This document shows positions 42,125 through 51,402 of a stretch of DNA of 64,000 nucleotides, piece after piece. How positions within the stretch are numbered: the stretch's first letter is position 1; each line of letters opens with the position of its first letter. The stretch lies in NCBI RefSeq assembly GCF_024169655.1, contig NZ_JALJWV010000001.1, forward strand, positions 5,996,001 to 6,060,000, given 5' to 3'. Origin of the DNA: Pseudomonas marginalis. Lineage in GTDB: Bacteria; Pseudomonadota; Gammaproteobacteria; Pseudomonadales; Pseudomonadaceae. The notes under the pieces are model-generated. The model saw only the letters and a list, made by a program, of their open reading frames with translations, searched no databases and was not told where the DNA came from. Made by a program: the position numbers and the translations under genes.

Positions 42125-43045
42125 TCAATCGAGACGTTCGACGACGGGCAAGACCATGGCCTGCACTTCGCCTTGCAGAAACTCCGCCAGCCGGCGCAGG
42201 CGCTCGCCGCCCGGGCGGGTTTTCGGCCACACCAGGTAATAATTTTCCCCGCTGGCCACGGCGGTTGGCCACGGCAGGCTCAGGCGCCCTTGAGCCACGT
42301 CTTCGGCGACCATCAGCAGATCGCCCATGGACACGCCATAACCCCGCGCGGCCGCGATCATGCCCAATTCCAGGGTATCGAACACCTGCCCGCCCTTGAG
42401 CGACACCTGGGCAGACAGCCCCATGCGCTCCAACCAGTTACGCCAGTCGCGCCGATCGGGCGTGGGGTGCAGCAACTCGGCGCTGGCCAGGCGATTGACG
42501 TCCCACGGGCCATCGCTCAACAAGTTGGGCGCACCGACTGGAATCAACAGTTCCGGGAACAGGTAACTGGCGTCCCAATCCGCCGGAAAGTGCCCGTTGC
42601 TCAACAGCACTGCGCAGTCGAAAGGCTCTTGGTTGAAGTCGACTTCATCCACGCTCATCCACGCGCTGGTGAGCTGCACTTCGTTGCCCGGCTGCAAATG
42701 CCGGAAACGACTGAGCCGCGCCAACAGCCAGCGCATGGTCAGGGTCGAGGGGGCCTTCATGCGCAAAATGTCATCTTCGGCGTTGAGGGTATGGCAGGCC
42801 CGCTCCAGCGCGGCAAAGCCCTCACGCACCCCAGGCAACAGCAGGCGCGCGGCCTCGGTGAGCTGCAGGTTGCGGCCGCTGCGCTGGAACAGGCGGCAGG
42901 CGAAATGCTCTTCGAGGGTGCGGATATGCCGGCTCACCGCACTTTGGGTGATGGACAGCTCTTGCGCCGCGCGGGTGAAAGAGTTGTGCCGGGAAGCGGC
43001 TTCAAAGGCCCGCAGGGCATAAAGCGGAGGAAGACGACGAGACAT
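42125..43045 (-). CDS. LysR family transcriptional regulator (GcvA-like)
   Basis: The product is a 306-residue LysR regulator starting MSRRLPPLYALRAFEAASRH. Its helix-turn-helix is LSITQSAVSRHIRTLEEHFA, followed by LFQRSGRNLQLTEAARLLLP and a periplasmic-binding-like effector domain. The N-terminus resembles the GcvA/AmpR group. The target is unknown. It is divergent from the MATE pump gene with about 150 bases between starts, so a role in regulating the pump is possible. A longer reading with 15 extra residues is rejected in favour of the family start. Confidence 0.9.
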   Translation of the reverse strand: MSRRLPPLYALRAFEAASRHNSFTRAAQELSITQSAVSRHIRTLEEHFACRLFQRSGRNLQLTEAARLLLPGVREGFAALERACHTLNAEDDILRMKAPSTLTMRWLLARLSRFRHLQPGNEVQLTSAWMSVDEVDFNQEPFDCAVLLSNGHFPADWDASYLFPELLIPVGAPNLLSDGPWDVNRLASAELLHPTPDRRDWRNWLERMGLSAQVSLKGGQVFDTLELGMIAAARGYGVSMGDLLMVAEDVAQGRLSLPWPTAVASGENYYLVWPKTRPGGERLRRLAEFLQGEVQAMVLPVVERLD

Positions 43046-43197
43046 AAGGAAAGCTCCGACAGCACAATGTCGAAACCCTACCAGAATCAATCAAGCATGA
43101 GTTTTAATCATGCGAGCAATCGCTTTTATCCCTTTGTGCAATGGGCTGAGAGCGCCGAGAATCAGCCCTTTCCGAATCTTCCGAGCATTTGAGCGTG

Positions 43198-44601
43198 ATG
43201 ATCATCCAACATCCGGCACGTACCGAACTCTGGGCCATTCTGCGGCTGGCGGGGCCGCTGATTGCCTCACAGTTGGCGCACATGCTGATGGTGCTGACCG
43301 ACACCCTGATGATGGCCCGCCTGAGCCCCGAGGCCCTGGCCGGCGGTGGCCTGGGCGCGGCGAGCTACTCGTTCGTGGCGATTTTCTGCATCGGCGTGAT
43401 TGCCGCCGTGGGCACCCTGGTCGCCATCCGCCACGGCGCGGGCGATATCGACGGCGCCACCCGCCTGACCCAGGCCGGGCTGTGGCTCGCCTGGCTGATG
43501 GCCCTGGCGGCGGCGGTGCTGCTGTGGAACCTCAAGCCGGTGCTGCTGATGTTCGGCCAGACCGAGACCAACGTGGACGCGGCGGGACAATTCCTGACCA
43601 TCCTGCCGTTCGCCCTGCCCGGTTACCTGAGTTTCATGGCCTTGCGCGGCTTCACCAGCGCCATCGGCAAGGCCACACCGGTGATGGTGATCAGCCTCGG
43701 CGGCACGCTGGTCAACTACCTGCTCAACCACGCGTTGATCGAGGGCATGTTCGGTCTGCCGAAACTCGGCTTGATGGGCATCGGCCTGGTCACGGCCATC
43801 GTCGCCAATGGCATGGCGCTGGCGCTGATGGGGTACATCCGCAGCAACCGCGCGTACTCGGCCTACCCGCTGAGCGCAGGCCTGTTGCGTCTGAACACCC
43901 AGTACTTGCGCGAGTTATGGCGCCTGGGCCTGCCGATTGGCGGCACCTACGCGGTAGAAGTCGGGTTGTTTGCCTTTGCAGCGCTGTGCATGGGCACCAT
44001 GGGCAGTACGCAATTGGCGGCGCACCAGATCGCGCTGCAAATCGTCTCCGTGGCGTTCATGGTGCCGGCGGGGATGTCCTACGCGGTGACCATGCGCATC
44101 GGCCAGCACTATGGCGCCGGGCAACTGCTGCAGGCGCGCATGGCCGGGCGTGTCGGCATCGGCTTTGGCGCGGCGGTGATGTTGGGATTTGCCGCGGTGC
44201 TGTGGCTGTATTCCGATCCGCTGATCGGGCTATTCCTCGACCATAACGACCCGGCATTCCACGAGGTAATCGTGCTCGCCGTCAGCCTGCTGGCCGTGGC
44301 GGCCTGGTTCGAACTGTTCGACGGCGTGCAGACCATCGCGATGGGCTGCATCCGTGGGCTCAAGGACGCCAAGACCACCTTTCTGGTGGGCCTGGGTTGC
44401 TATTGGCTGATCGGCGCGCCGGCGGCCTGGATGATGGCCTTCACCCTGGGCTGGGGACCGACCGGCGTGTGGTGGGGCCTGGCGCTGGGCCTGGCCTGTG
44501 CGGCGGTGAGCTTGACCTGGGCGTTCGAGGCGAAGATCAAGCGCATGATTCGGCACGAGCCAGACGCTCAACGCTCATTCCATGCCGCGCAGACCGACTA
44601 G
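43198..44601 (+). CDS. MATE family multidrug efflux transporter
   Basis: This 467-residue protein has twelve membrane helices, starting with MatE domain residues LRLAGPLIASQLAHMLMVLT and containing LALRGFTSAIGKATPVMVIS. It exports cationic drugs or metabolites in exchange for Na+ or H+. Alternative starts exist at the GTG at 43195 and the TTG at 43189; ATG 43198 is chosen as the simplest. It follows a divergent LysR regulator. Substrates cannot be read from the sequence. Confidence 0.9.
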   Translation: MIIQHPARTELWAILRLAGPLIASQLAHMLMVLTDTLMMARLSPEALAGGGLGAASYSFVAIFCIGVIAAVGTLVAIRHGAGDIDGATRLTQAGLWLAWLMALAAAVLLWNLKPVLLMFGQTETNVDAAGQFLTILPFALPGYLSFMALRGFTSAIGKATPVMVISLGGTLVNYLLNHALIEGMFGLPKLGLMGIGLVTAIVANGMALALMGYIRSNRAYSAYPLSAGLLRLNTQYLRELWRLGLPIGGTYAVEVGLFAFAALCMGTMGSTQLAAHQIALQIVSVAFMVPAGMSYAVTMRIGQHYGAGQLLQARMAGRVGIGFGAAVMLGFAAVLWLYSDPLIGLFLDHNDPAFHEVIVLAVSLLAVAAWFELFDGVQTIAMGCIRGLKDAKTTFLVGLGCYWLIGAPAAWMMAFTLGWGPTGVWWGLALGLACAAVSLTWAFEAKIKRMIRHEPDAQRSFHAAQTD

Positions 44602-44615
44602 AAGTCTTGCGCGGT

Positions 44616-44640
44616 TGAAATGTGGGAGCGGGTTGGCAAA
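44616..44640 (+). repeat. Solitary degenerate REP half-element
   Basis: The sequence GAAATGTGGGAGCGGGTTGG is one arm of the GTGGGAG REP family without a matching second arm nearby. It sits between the MATE gene and the GGDEF-EAL gene. Confidence 0.5.
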
Positions 44641-44651
44641 TAGAGGATGAG

Positions 44652-46316
44652 CTAGCCCAATAAAGCCTGCTGGTCCTTGCCAAACGTCAGGTAATCCACC
44701 AGCTCCGGCAACGGCAGCGGTTTGCTGATCAGGTACCCCTGGGCCTGGTCGCAACCAAACAAACGCAACAGCGCCAACTGCTCTGCGGTTTCTACGCCTT
44801 CGGCCACCACTTCCAGATTCAGGTTGTGGGCCAGGTTGATCATGGCGTGAACCAGCTTGCGGTTTTCTTCGCGCTCTTCCATGCCGCCGACAAAACTCTT
44901 GTCGATTTTCAACAAGGCAATCGGCAGGCTGTTGAGGTGTACGAACGATGAGAAGCCGGTGCCGAAGTCGTCGAGGGAAAAGCGCACACCGAGGCGACCG
45001 AGGGCGTCCATGGTCTGCTTGACCAGATCACTGCGGCGCATCACGGCGGTTTCGGTCAGCTCGAATTCCAGCCATTGCGCATCCACCCCGCGCTCGGTAA
45101 TCAGCCGGCTGAGGGTCGAAAGCAATTGGCTGTCCTGGAACTGGCGAAATGACAGGTTGACCGCCATATGCAGCGGCGGCAGGCCGCGTTCGCGCAGGTC
45201 CTGCATGTCGCGCAAGGCCCGGGAAATCACCCAGTAACCCAGCGGAACAATCAACCCACTCTGTTCGGCCAGGGGCACGAATTCGCTGGGCGGCAACAGG
45301 CCGCGCTCGCCATGACGCCAGCGCACCAGCGCTTCGAGGCCGACGATATGGCCGTCGTCCAGGTCGAGGCGGGGTTGGTAATGCAGTTCCAGTTCGTCGC
45401 GCCGCAGCGCTCGGCGCAATTCACTTTCCAGGTCGGCCAGGCTGCGGGCGTTGCGGTTGATGCGTTCGTTGAAGATATGAAAGGTGCAGCCCTGGGTGCT
45501 CTTGGCTTGCTGCATGGCGATATGGGCATGCCACATCAGCGGGTCGGCGCCAGCACGCGCGCGGGCATGCGCGACGCCCAGGCTGCAACCGATCAGCAGG
45601 CTTTCGCCATCCACCCAATACGGTTCAGCCATGGCTTCGGTGATGCGCTCGGCCATCCATTCGGCACGCTGGGGTGCGCGGCGGGTGTCGATCAGCAAGG
45701 CAAACTCATCGCTGCCCAGGCGTGCCAACTGGTCGCCGGCTTCGAGCTGGCTCTTGAGCCGCGAGACCACTTGCAGGATCAACCGGTCGCCGGCCTGGTG
45801 GCCGAGGGCATCGTTGGCGTGGCGGAAGTTGTCGAGGTCCAGGTGACCCAGGGCCAGGCCGCGACCTTCGTTGTCGGCCAGGCGCGCAGCCAGCAGGGTC
45901 TGGAAGCCCTGGCGGTTGGCGATGCCGGTCAGCGGGTCTTGTTCGGCCAGGCGCTGCAGGGTATTTTCCAACACGCCGCGCTCGCGCACATGGCGCAGGC
46001 AGCGGCGCAGGGTGGCGGTGTCCATGGCATGACGGACCAGCCAGTCACTGACCCCCAGGGGCGCCACCAGTGGCTCCAGTTCCAGCAACAACACGCACGG
46101 CAAGCTGCACCGCCCCGGGCCGGGTTGCAGGTTGGGCGTGGTCAACAGCACGGCGCTGTGGTCGTCCTCGAACAGACGACTCACCGAGTCCCAGTTGGGC
46201 GCACTGATCAGCACCGCCCCATCGCCCATCGGCGCCAGGCACTCGCGCAACAATGCTGCCCACTCAGGCGCATCGGCCAGCAGCAGCAAACGCAAGGGTT
46301 CGACAGGCGTAGACAA
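44652..46316 (-). CDS. GGDEF-EAL protein with degenerate GGDEF motif
   Basis: This 554-residue protein has an N-terminal region of about 110 residues that looks like a degenerate receiver domain (LRLLLLADAPEWAALLRECL). A GGDEF domain follows whose signature reads RLGSDEF, then a complete EAL domain (LEALVRWRH, VNLSFRQFQ, LTETAVM, DDFGTGFSSF, KIDKSFVGG, AEGVET, QGYLISKPL). All EAL catalytic residues are present, so c-di-GMP phosphodiesterase activity is expected. The GS replacement in the GGDEF site makes cyclase activity doubtful. A candidate Fur box lies upstream, between this gene and rep. Confidence 0.9.
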   Translation of the reverse strand: MSTPVEPLRLLLLADAPEWAALLRECLAPMGDGAVLISAPNWDSVSRLFEDDHSAVLLTTPNLQPGPGRCSLPCVLLLELEPLVAPLGVSDWLVRHAMDTATLRRCLRHVRERGVLENTLQRLAEQDPLTGIANRQGFQTLLAARLADNEGRGLALGHLDLDNFRHANDALGHQAGDRLILQVVSRLKSQLEAGDQLARLGSDEFALLIDTRRAPQRAEWMAERITEAMAEPYWVDGESLLIGCSLGVAHARARAGADPLMWHAHIAMQQAKSTQGCTFHIFNERINRNARSLADLESELRRALRRDELELHYQPRLDLDDGHIVGLEALVRWRHGERGLLPPSEFVPLAEQSGLIVPLGYWVISRALRDMQDLRERGLPPLHMAVNLSFRQFQDSQLLSTLSRLITERGVDAQWLEFELTETAVMRRSDLVKQTMDALGRLGVRFSLDDFGTGFSSFVHLNSLPIALLKIDKSFVGGMEEREENRKLVHAMINLAHNLNLEVVAEGVETAEQLALLRLFGCDQAQGYLISKPLPLPELVDYLTFGKDQQALLG

Positions 46317-46386
46317 GCTAGCTCCCTAGACTCTGCAAGATTTCGTTGGCGGCGGGCATTATGACGTGCGGCCTAGTAACCACCAA

Positions 46387-46401
46387 TGATAATGTTTATC
46401 A
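46387..46401. promoter_or_regulatory. Candidate Fur box between the GGDEF-EAL gene and rep
   Basis: TGATAATGTTTATCA is nearly palindromic and matches the 7-1-7 Fur core with one or two differences. It stands about 70 bases upstream of the GGDEF-EAL ATG (minus) and about 170 upstream of rep (plus). If real, it would link this region to iron. Confidence 0.45.
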
Positions 46402-46571
46402 AATACAAACAATGCGCACAATAGTCGCAAATACCCGCACATCCTGCGGCAAAGTAGCAAAAGCGGCAAATTTAGATCGAGTGGTACGTCACACCGTCGA
46501 TCCAAGGCAGCAGAATCTTGCCAGCCTGTTAAAATGCCCGCCCTTTTGAACAATGACTCCCTGAACTCTGT

Positions 46572-48581
46572 ATGTCCCGACTCAATCCCCGGCAGCAAGA
46601 AGCCGTGAACTACGTCGGCGGCCCTCTATTGGTGCTCGCCGGTGCTGGCTCCGGCAAGACCAGCGTGATCACCCGCAAGATCGCGCACCTGATCCAGAAC
46701 TGCGGCATCCGCGCCCAGTACATCGTCGCCATGACCTTTACCAACAAGGCGGCGCGGGAAATGAAAGAGCGTGTCGGCACCCTGCTCAAGGGTGGCGAAG
46801 GCCGTGGCCTCACCGTGTGTACCTTCCACAACCTGGGGCTGAACATCATCCGCAAGGAGCATGCGCGGCTGGGCTACAAGCCGGGTTTCTCGATCTTCGA
46901 CGAGACCGACGTCAAAGCCCTGATGACCGACATCATGCAGAAGGAATACGCGGGCGACGACGGTGTCGACGAGATCAAGAACATGATCGGCGCCTGGAAA
47001 AACGACCTGGTCCTGCCGCCCGAAGCCCTGGAAAACGCGCGCAACCCCAAGGAACAGACCGCCGCCATCGTCTACACCCACTACCAGCGCACGCTCAAGG
47101 CGTTCAACGCAGTCGACTTCGACGACCTGATCCTGCAGCCGGTCAAGCTGTTCCAGGAACACGCCGACATCCTCGAAAAGTGGCAGAACAAGGTGCGCTA
47201 CCTGCTGGTGGACGAATACCAGGACACCAACGCCAGCCAGTACCTGCTGGTGAAGTTGCTGATCGGCAAGCGCAACCAGTTCACCGTGGTGGGCGACGAC
47301 GACCAGTCGATCTACGCCTGGCGCGGTGCACGCCCGGAAAACCTGATGCTGCTCAAGGTCGACTACCCGTCCCTGAAAGTGGTGATGCTGGAGCAGAACT
47401 ACCGCTCTACCAGCCGTATCCTGCGCTGCGCCAACGTACTGATCTCGAACAACCCCCACGAGTTTGAAAAACAACTGTGGAGCGAAATGGGCCACGGCGA
47501 TGAGATCCGCGTGATCCGCTGCCGCAACGAAGACGCCGAAGCCGAGCGCGTGGCCGTCGAACTGCTGACCCTGCACCTGCGCACCGACCGACCCTACAGC
47601 GACTTTGCGATCCTGTATCGCGGTAACTACCAGGCCAAGTTGATCGAGCTGAAGCTGCAGCACCACCAGATTCCGTATCGTCTGTCGGGCGGCAACAGCT
47701 TTTTCGGACGCCAGGAAGTGAAAGACCTGATGGCCTACTTCCGGCTGATCGTGAACCCGGATGATGACAACGCCTTCCTGCGGGTGATCAACGTCCCACG
47801 CAGGGAAATCGGTTCGACGACGCTTGAGAAACTCGGCAACTACGCCACCGAACGCAAGATCTCGATGTACGCCGCCACCGACGAAATCGGCCTGGGCGAA
47901 CACCTGGACACGCGCTTCACCGATCGCCTGTCGCGCTTCAAGCGCTTCATGGACAAAGTGCGCGAGCAGTGTGCCGGCGAAGACCCGATCAGCGCCCTGC
48001 GCAGCATGGTCATGGACATCGACTATGAAAACTGGCTACGCACCAACAGTTCCAGCGACAAGGCCGCGGATTACCGCATGGGCAACGTCTGGTTCCTGAT
48101 CGAAGCGCTGAAGAACACCCTGGAAAAAGACGAAGACGGCGAAATGACCGTCGAAGACGCCATCGGCAAGCTGGTGCTACGCGACATGCTCGAGCGCCAG
48201 CAGGAAGAAGAAGACGGCGCCGAAGGCGTACAGATGATGACCTTGCATGCGTCCAAGGGCCTGGAATTTCCCTACGTGTTCATCATGGGCATGGAAGAGG
48301 AAATCCTCCCGCACCGCTCCAGCATCGAAGCCGACACCATCGAGGAAGAACGGCGCCTGGCCTACGTGGGCATTACCCGTGCGCGTCAGACACTGGCCTT
48401 CACCTTTGCCGCCAAGCGCAAGCAATACGGCGAAATCATCGATTGTGCCCCCAGCCGGTTCCTCGACGAACTGCCGCCGGACGACCTGGCCTGGGAAGGC
48501 AATGACGACACCCCGACCGAGGTCAAGGCCGTTCGCGGCAACACCGCCCTGGCGGATATACGCGCGATGTTAAAGCGCTAG
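46572..48581 (+). CDS. rep: ATP-dependent DNA helicase Rep
   Basis: This 669-residue superfamily 1A helicase begins MSRLNPRQQEAVNYVGGPLL. The Q motif and Walker A LAGAGSGKTSVI are followed by QFTVVGDDDQSIYAWRGARP, LMLEQNYRSTSRIL and the C-terminal motifs TLHASKGLEFPYVFIMGMEE and RRLAYVGITRARQ. It moves 3' to 5' and clears proteins ahead of the replication fork. Length and motifs are those of Rep rather than UvrD. Confidence 0.95.
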   Translation: MSRLNPRQQEAVNYVGGPLLVLAGAGSGKTSVITRKIAHLIQNCGIRAQYIVAMTFTNKAAREMKERVGTLLKGGEGRGLTVCTFHNLGLNIIRKEHARLGYKPGFSIFDETDVKALMTDIMQKEYAGDDGVDEIKNMIGAWKNDLVLPPEALENARNPKEQTAAIVYTHYQRTLKAFNAVDFDDLILQPVKLFQEHADILEKWQNKVRYLLVDEYQDTNASQYLLVKLLIGKRNQFTVVGDDDQSIYAWRGARPENLMLLKVDYPSLKVVMLEQNYRSTSRILRCANVLISNNPHEFEKQLWSEMGHGDEIRVIRCRNEDAEAERVAVELLTLHLRTDRPYSDFAILYRGNYQAKLIELKLQHHQIPYRLSGGNSFFGRQEVKDLMAYFRLIVNPDDDNAFLRVINVPRREIGSTTLEKLGNYATERKISMYAATDEIGLGEHLDTRFTDRLSRFKRFMDKVREQCAGEDPISALRSMVMDIDYENWLRTNSSSDKAADYRMGNVWFLIEALKNTLEKDEDGEMTVEDAIGKLVLRDMLERQQEEEDGAEGVQMMTLHASKGLEFPYVFIMGMEEEILPHRSSIEADTIEEERRLAYVGITRARQTLAFTFAAKRKQYGEIIDCAPSRFLDELPPDDLAWEGNDDTPTEVKAVRGNTALADIRAMLKR

Positions 48582-48639
48582 AATTGACTATTTTTTAATC
48601 TACTTTCGGCGCACTGCGCGCCATTAGAGGAAGCGTTCC

Positions 48640-49212
48640 GTGGAAGCACTGCACAAGAAAATTCGCGAAGAAGGCGTCGTGCTTTCCGATCAGGTACTCA
48701 AGGTCGACGCGTTTCTGAACCATCAGATCGACCCGGCGCTGATGAAACTGATCGGCGACGAATTCGCCACCCTGTTCAAGGATGCGGGCATCACCAAGAT
48801 CGTCACCATCGAAGCCTCGGGGATTGCCCCGGCGATCATGACCGGCCTGAACCTCGGCGTGCCGGTAATCTTCGCCCGTAAGCAACAGTCCCTGACCCTG
48901 ACCGAAAACCTGCTGTCGGCGACGGTGTATTCCTTCACCAAGAAAGTCGAAAGCACCGTGGCGATCTCGCCGCGCCACCTGACCAGCAGCGACCGCGTGC
49001 TGATCATCGATGACTTCCTGGCCAACGGCAAAGCATCCCAGGCGCTGATCTCGATCATCAAACAGGCCGGCGCCACCGTTGCCGGCGTGGGGATTGTGAT
49101 CGAGAAGTCGTTCCAGGGTGGGCGTGCCGAACTGGATGCGCAGGGTTATCGGGTTGAATCGCTGGCGCGGGTGAAGTCGCTGAGCGGGGGTGTCGTTACC
49201 TTCATCGAGTAA
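48640..49212 (+). CDS. xpt: Xanthine phosphoribosyltransferase
   Basis: The product is a 190-residue type I PRTase starting MEALHKKIREEGVVLSDQVL. The PRPP-binding loop is DRVLIIDDFLANGKASQALI and the early segment ITKIVTIEASGIAPAIM is also conserved. It salvages xanthine to XMP. A gap of about 60 bases follows rep, and no riboswitch is recognisable in it. A REP-type element follows the stop. Confidence 0.93.
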   Translation: MEALHKKIREEGVVLSDQVLKVDAFLNHQIDPALMKLIGDEFATLFKDAGITKIVTIEASGIAPAIMTGLNLGVPVIFARKQQSLTLTENLLSATVYSFTKKVESTVAISPRHLTSSDRVLIIDDFLANGKASQALISIIKQAGATVAGVGIVIEKSFQGGRAELDAQGYRVESLARVKSLSGGVVTFIE

Positions 49213-49233
49213 TCGCTGACGGAACCCGGTAAA

Positions 49234-49344
49234 AAATGTGGGAGGGGGCTTGCCCTCGATAGCGGTGTATCAGTCACCAAATGTGCTGGCTGACCCACTG
49301 CTATCGGGGGCAAGTCGAATCGTCGCACCGCCCCTCTCACATTT
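49234..49344. repeat. Imperfect REPIN after xpt
   Basis: The outer arms AAATGTGGGAGGGGGCTTGC and GCCCCTCTCACATTT and the inner arms CGATAGCGGTG and CACTGCTATCG pair, but the right arm has an insertion of about 14 bases. It is a partly decayed relative of the perfect element near 5.1 kb. It lies between the converging xpt and acetyl-CoA hydrolase genes. Confidence 0.75.
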
Positions 49345-51265
49345 AGTGCGCGGTGGCCTGGAGGCCGGCGAGCAACAGCCGCTGATACACGTCCTCCTTC
49401 AAACCTTCAGGCTTATCCAACCCCATCCGCTTCAGATGCTCGGGAAACGCCTCCGGCTCCGGTGCATCCAGCGCCGCCTTGCCCAAGTCGAAAATCTCGC
49501 TCAGCTTGAATTTGCTCTTGAGCCAGTTCAACGCCCGCAGCAGATCCCGTTCCTCATCCGTGAAGTCAGTGCCCATCGGATACTCCGGAAACAATCGGCG
49601 ATGCCGTGCCTGAAGGCTCTGCAGCCGCTCCGGGGTATTGTCGGTAAAGCGCGGGGCCAGCTGGAAATCCTGGGGCAACTTGCCGGCCTTTTGCGCCTGC
49701 TCGATCAAGTCGCCCTGGAACCTGGAGTCGGTGATGTTGAGCAACGCCTCGATCACCTTGGCGTCGGTCTGACCGCGCAAGTCGGCAATTCCGTATTCGG
49801 TGATCACAATGTCCCGCAGGTGCCGTGGGATGGTGCAATGGCCGTACTCCCAAACGATATTGGAACTGACCTCTCCCCCCGCTTCGCGCCAACTGCGCAG
49901 CATCAGGATCGAGCGCGCGCCCTCCAGCGCGTGGCCCTGGGCAACAAAGTTATACTGCCCGCCCACGCCACTGAGCACGTGCCCACCTTCCAGTTGGTCG
50001 GCAACCCCGGCGCCGAGCAAGGTCACCACAATCGCGCTGTTGATAAACCGCGCATCCAGACGCTGCAAACGCTTGAGTTCTTCCTGCCCGTACAGCTCGT
50101 TGATGTAACTGATGCGCGTCATGTTGAATGCCTGGCGCTTGGCGAGCGGCATGTCCTGCAAACGCTGGTAGAAACTGCGCGGGCCAACGAAAAAACCGCC
50201 ATGGATCGAAATGCCCTCGGGCTGTGCCGCGTCATCGAGCAGACCGGCATTCGCCTGCTCCTGGGTCGCTACATCCGGATAGACCTTGCGCCGCACAATC
50301 CCGGCATCCGCCAATACCAGCAGGCCGTTGACGAACATTTCGCTGCAACCATAGAGGCCTTGCGCAAAGGGCTCGACGCCGCCTTCACGGCTGATCAGCG
50401 GCGCCCACTGGTACACATCGAGGTCGGTCAGCAGCAGCCGATAGGCTTCGTTATCCGCCTGGCGCGCGAGCAAGGCGGCGGTCAGCGCATCGCCCATCGA
50501 ACCGATCCCGATCTGCAAGGTGCCGCCATCACGCACCAGCGTGCTGGCATGCAGGCCGATAAAGTGGTCCTGGAAGCCCACCGGCATATTCGGCGTGGAG
50601 AACAGCGTGGTGCTGTCCTTCTCATCGAGCAGGTAGTCGAATGCATCCATGCCCAGCTCCGCATCACCGGGCATGTAGGGCAGATCGGTGTGGACCTGGC
50701 CGACAATCAGCACGGTTTCCCCGGCGGCGCGGCGCTTGGCGATCATCGGCAGCAGGTCGAGGGTGATATCGGGGTTGCAGCTCAGGCTCAGCCGGTCGGG
50801 GTGTTCGGCGCTGCTGGCCACCAGTTGCGCCACCAGGTTCAGGCCAGCGGCGTAGATATCGCGCGCGGCATGGCTGTAGTTACTGCTGATGTAGTCCTGC
50901 TGCGCTGATTGGCTGTGAAGCAGGCTGCCGGGCTGCAGGAAAAATTGCTGTATGTGGATATTTTTCGGAAGACTGTCTTTATGCAGGTCGGCGAGAAAGT
51001 CCAGCTCGGGATAGTCGCCAAACACCCGTTCGGTAAACGGTTCCAGGAAGCGCTTCTGCAAGCCATCGCCCAACGCCGGGCGACCCAGGCTCAATGCGGT
51101 GTAGATCGTCAGCGCCCGCTCCGGCAGCTTGGCGATACGTCGGTACAGCGCATTAACGAACAGATTGGGCTTGCCCAGGCCCAGAGGCAAGCCCATGTGG
51201 ATATGCGCCGGCAAGCGCGCAAGTACGTCGTCAACGGCTTGCTCGATTGAACATAACTGCACCAT
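49343..51265 (-). CDS. Acetyl-CoA hydrolase/transferase family protein
   Basis: This 640-residue member of the CoA-transferase family I has the N-terminal domain (VQLCSIEQAVDDVLARLPAH), GGTLQIGIGSMGDALTAALL, and the likely catalytic Glu in LYGCSEMFVNGL. The C-terminal domain contains YNFVAQGHALEGARSILML and VITEYGIADLRGQ. It would hydrolyse or exchange acyl-CoA, often acetyl or succinyl. It is about 130–200 residues longer than short family members such as those of 430–500 residues, with the extra part at the end. The substrate is uncertain. Confidence 0.85.
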   Translation of the reverse strand: MVQLCSIEQAVDDVLARLPAHIHMGLPLGLGKPNLFVNALYRRIAKLPERALTIYTALSLGRPALGDGLQKRFLEPFTERVFGDYPELDFLADLHKDSLPKNIHIQQFFLQPGSLLHSQSAQQDYISSNYSHAARDIYAAGLNLVAQLVASSAEHPDRLSLSCNPDITLDLLPMIAKRRAAGETVLIVGQVHTDLPYMPGDAELGMDAFDYLLDEKDSTTLFSTPNMPVGFQDHFIGLHASTLVRDGGTLQIGIGSMGDALTAALLARQADNEAYRLLLTDLDVYQWAPLISREGGVEPFAQGLYGCSEMFVNGLLVLADAGIVRRKVYPDVATQEQANAGLLDDAAQPEGISIHGGFFVGPRSFYQRLQDMPLAKRQAFNMTRISYINELYGQEELKRLQRLDARFINSAIVVTLLGAGVADQLEGGHVLSGVGGQYNFVAQGHALEGARSILMLRSWREAGGEVSSNIVWEYGHCTIPRHLRDIVITEYGIADLRGQTDAKVIEALLNITDSRFQGDLIEQAQKAGKLPQDFQLAPRFTDNTPERLQSLQARHRRLFPEYPMGTDFTDEERDLLRALNWLKSKFKLSEIFDLGKAALDAPEPEAFPEHLKRMGLDKPEGLKEDVYQRLLLAGLQATAH

Positions 51266-51364
51266 CCGACCCTCCTGAACATTTCGTGATTAGGGGTTGG
51301 ACAGAGAGTGGCGGGTCTTTGCTGCAAAGAACAGCCTCTAAACATAAATCGAAGGCACAAAAAA

Positions 51365-51380
51365 GCCGCTCGTAAGCGGC
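51365..51380 (-). terminator. Rho-independent terminator after the cytochrome c5 gene
   Basis: Arms GCCGCT and AGCGGC flank a 4-base loop. On the minus strand they are followed by TTTTTTGTG. It ends the cytochrome c5 transcript. Confidence 0.8.
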
Positions 51381-51402
51381 ATTTTTGACGAAGATCGCTG
51401 GA

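Noticed and set aside
48582..48639. A purine riboswitch before xpt
   Set aside because: The gap is only 58 bases and shows no three-way junction arrangement.
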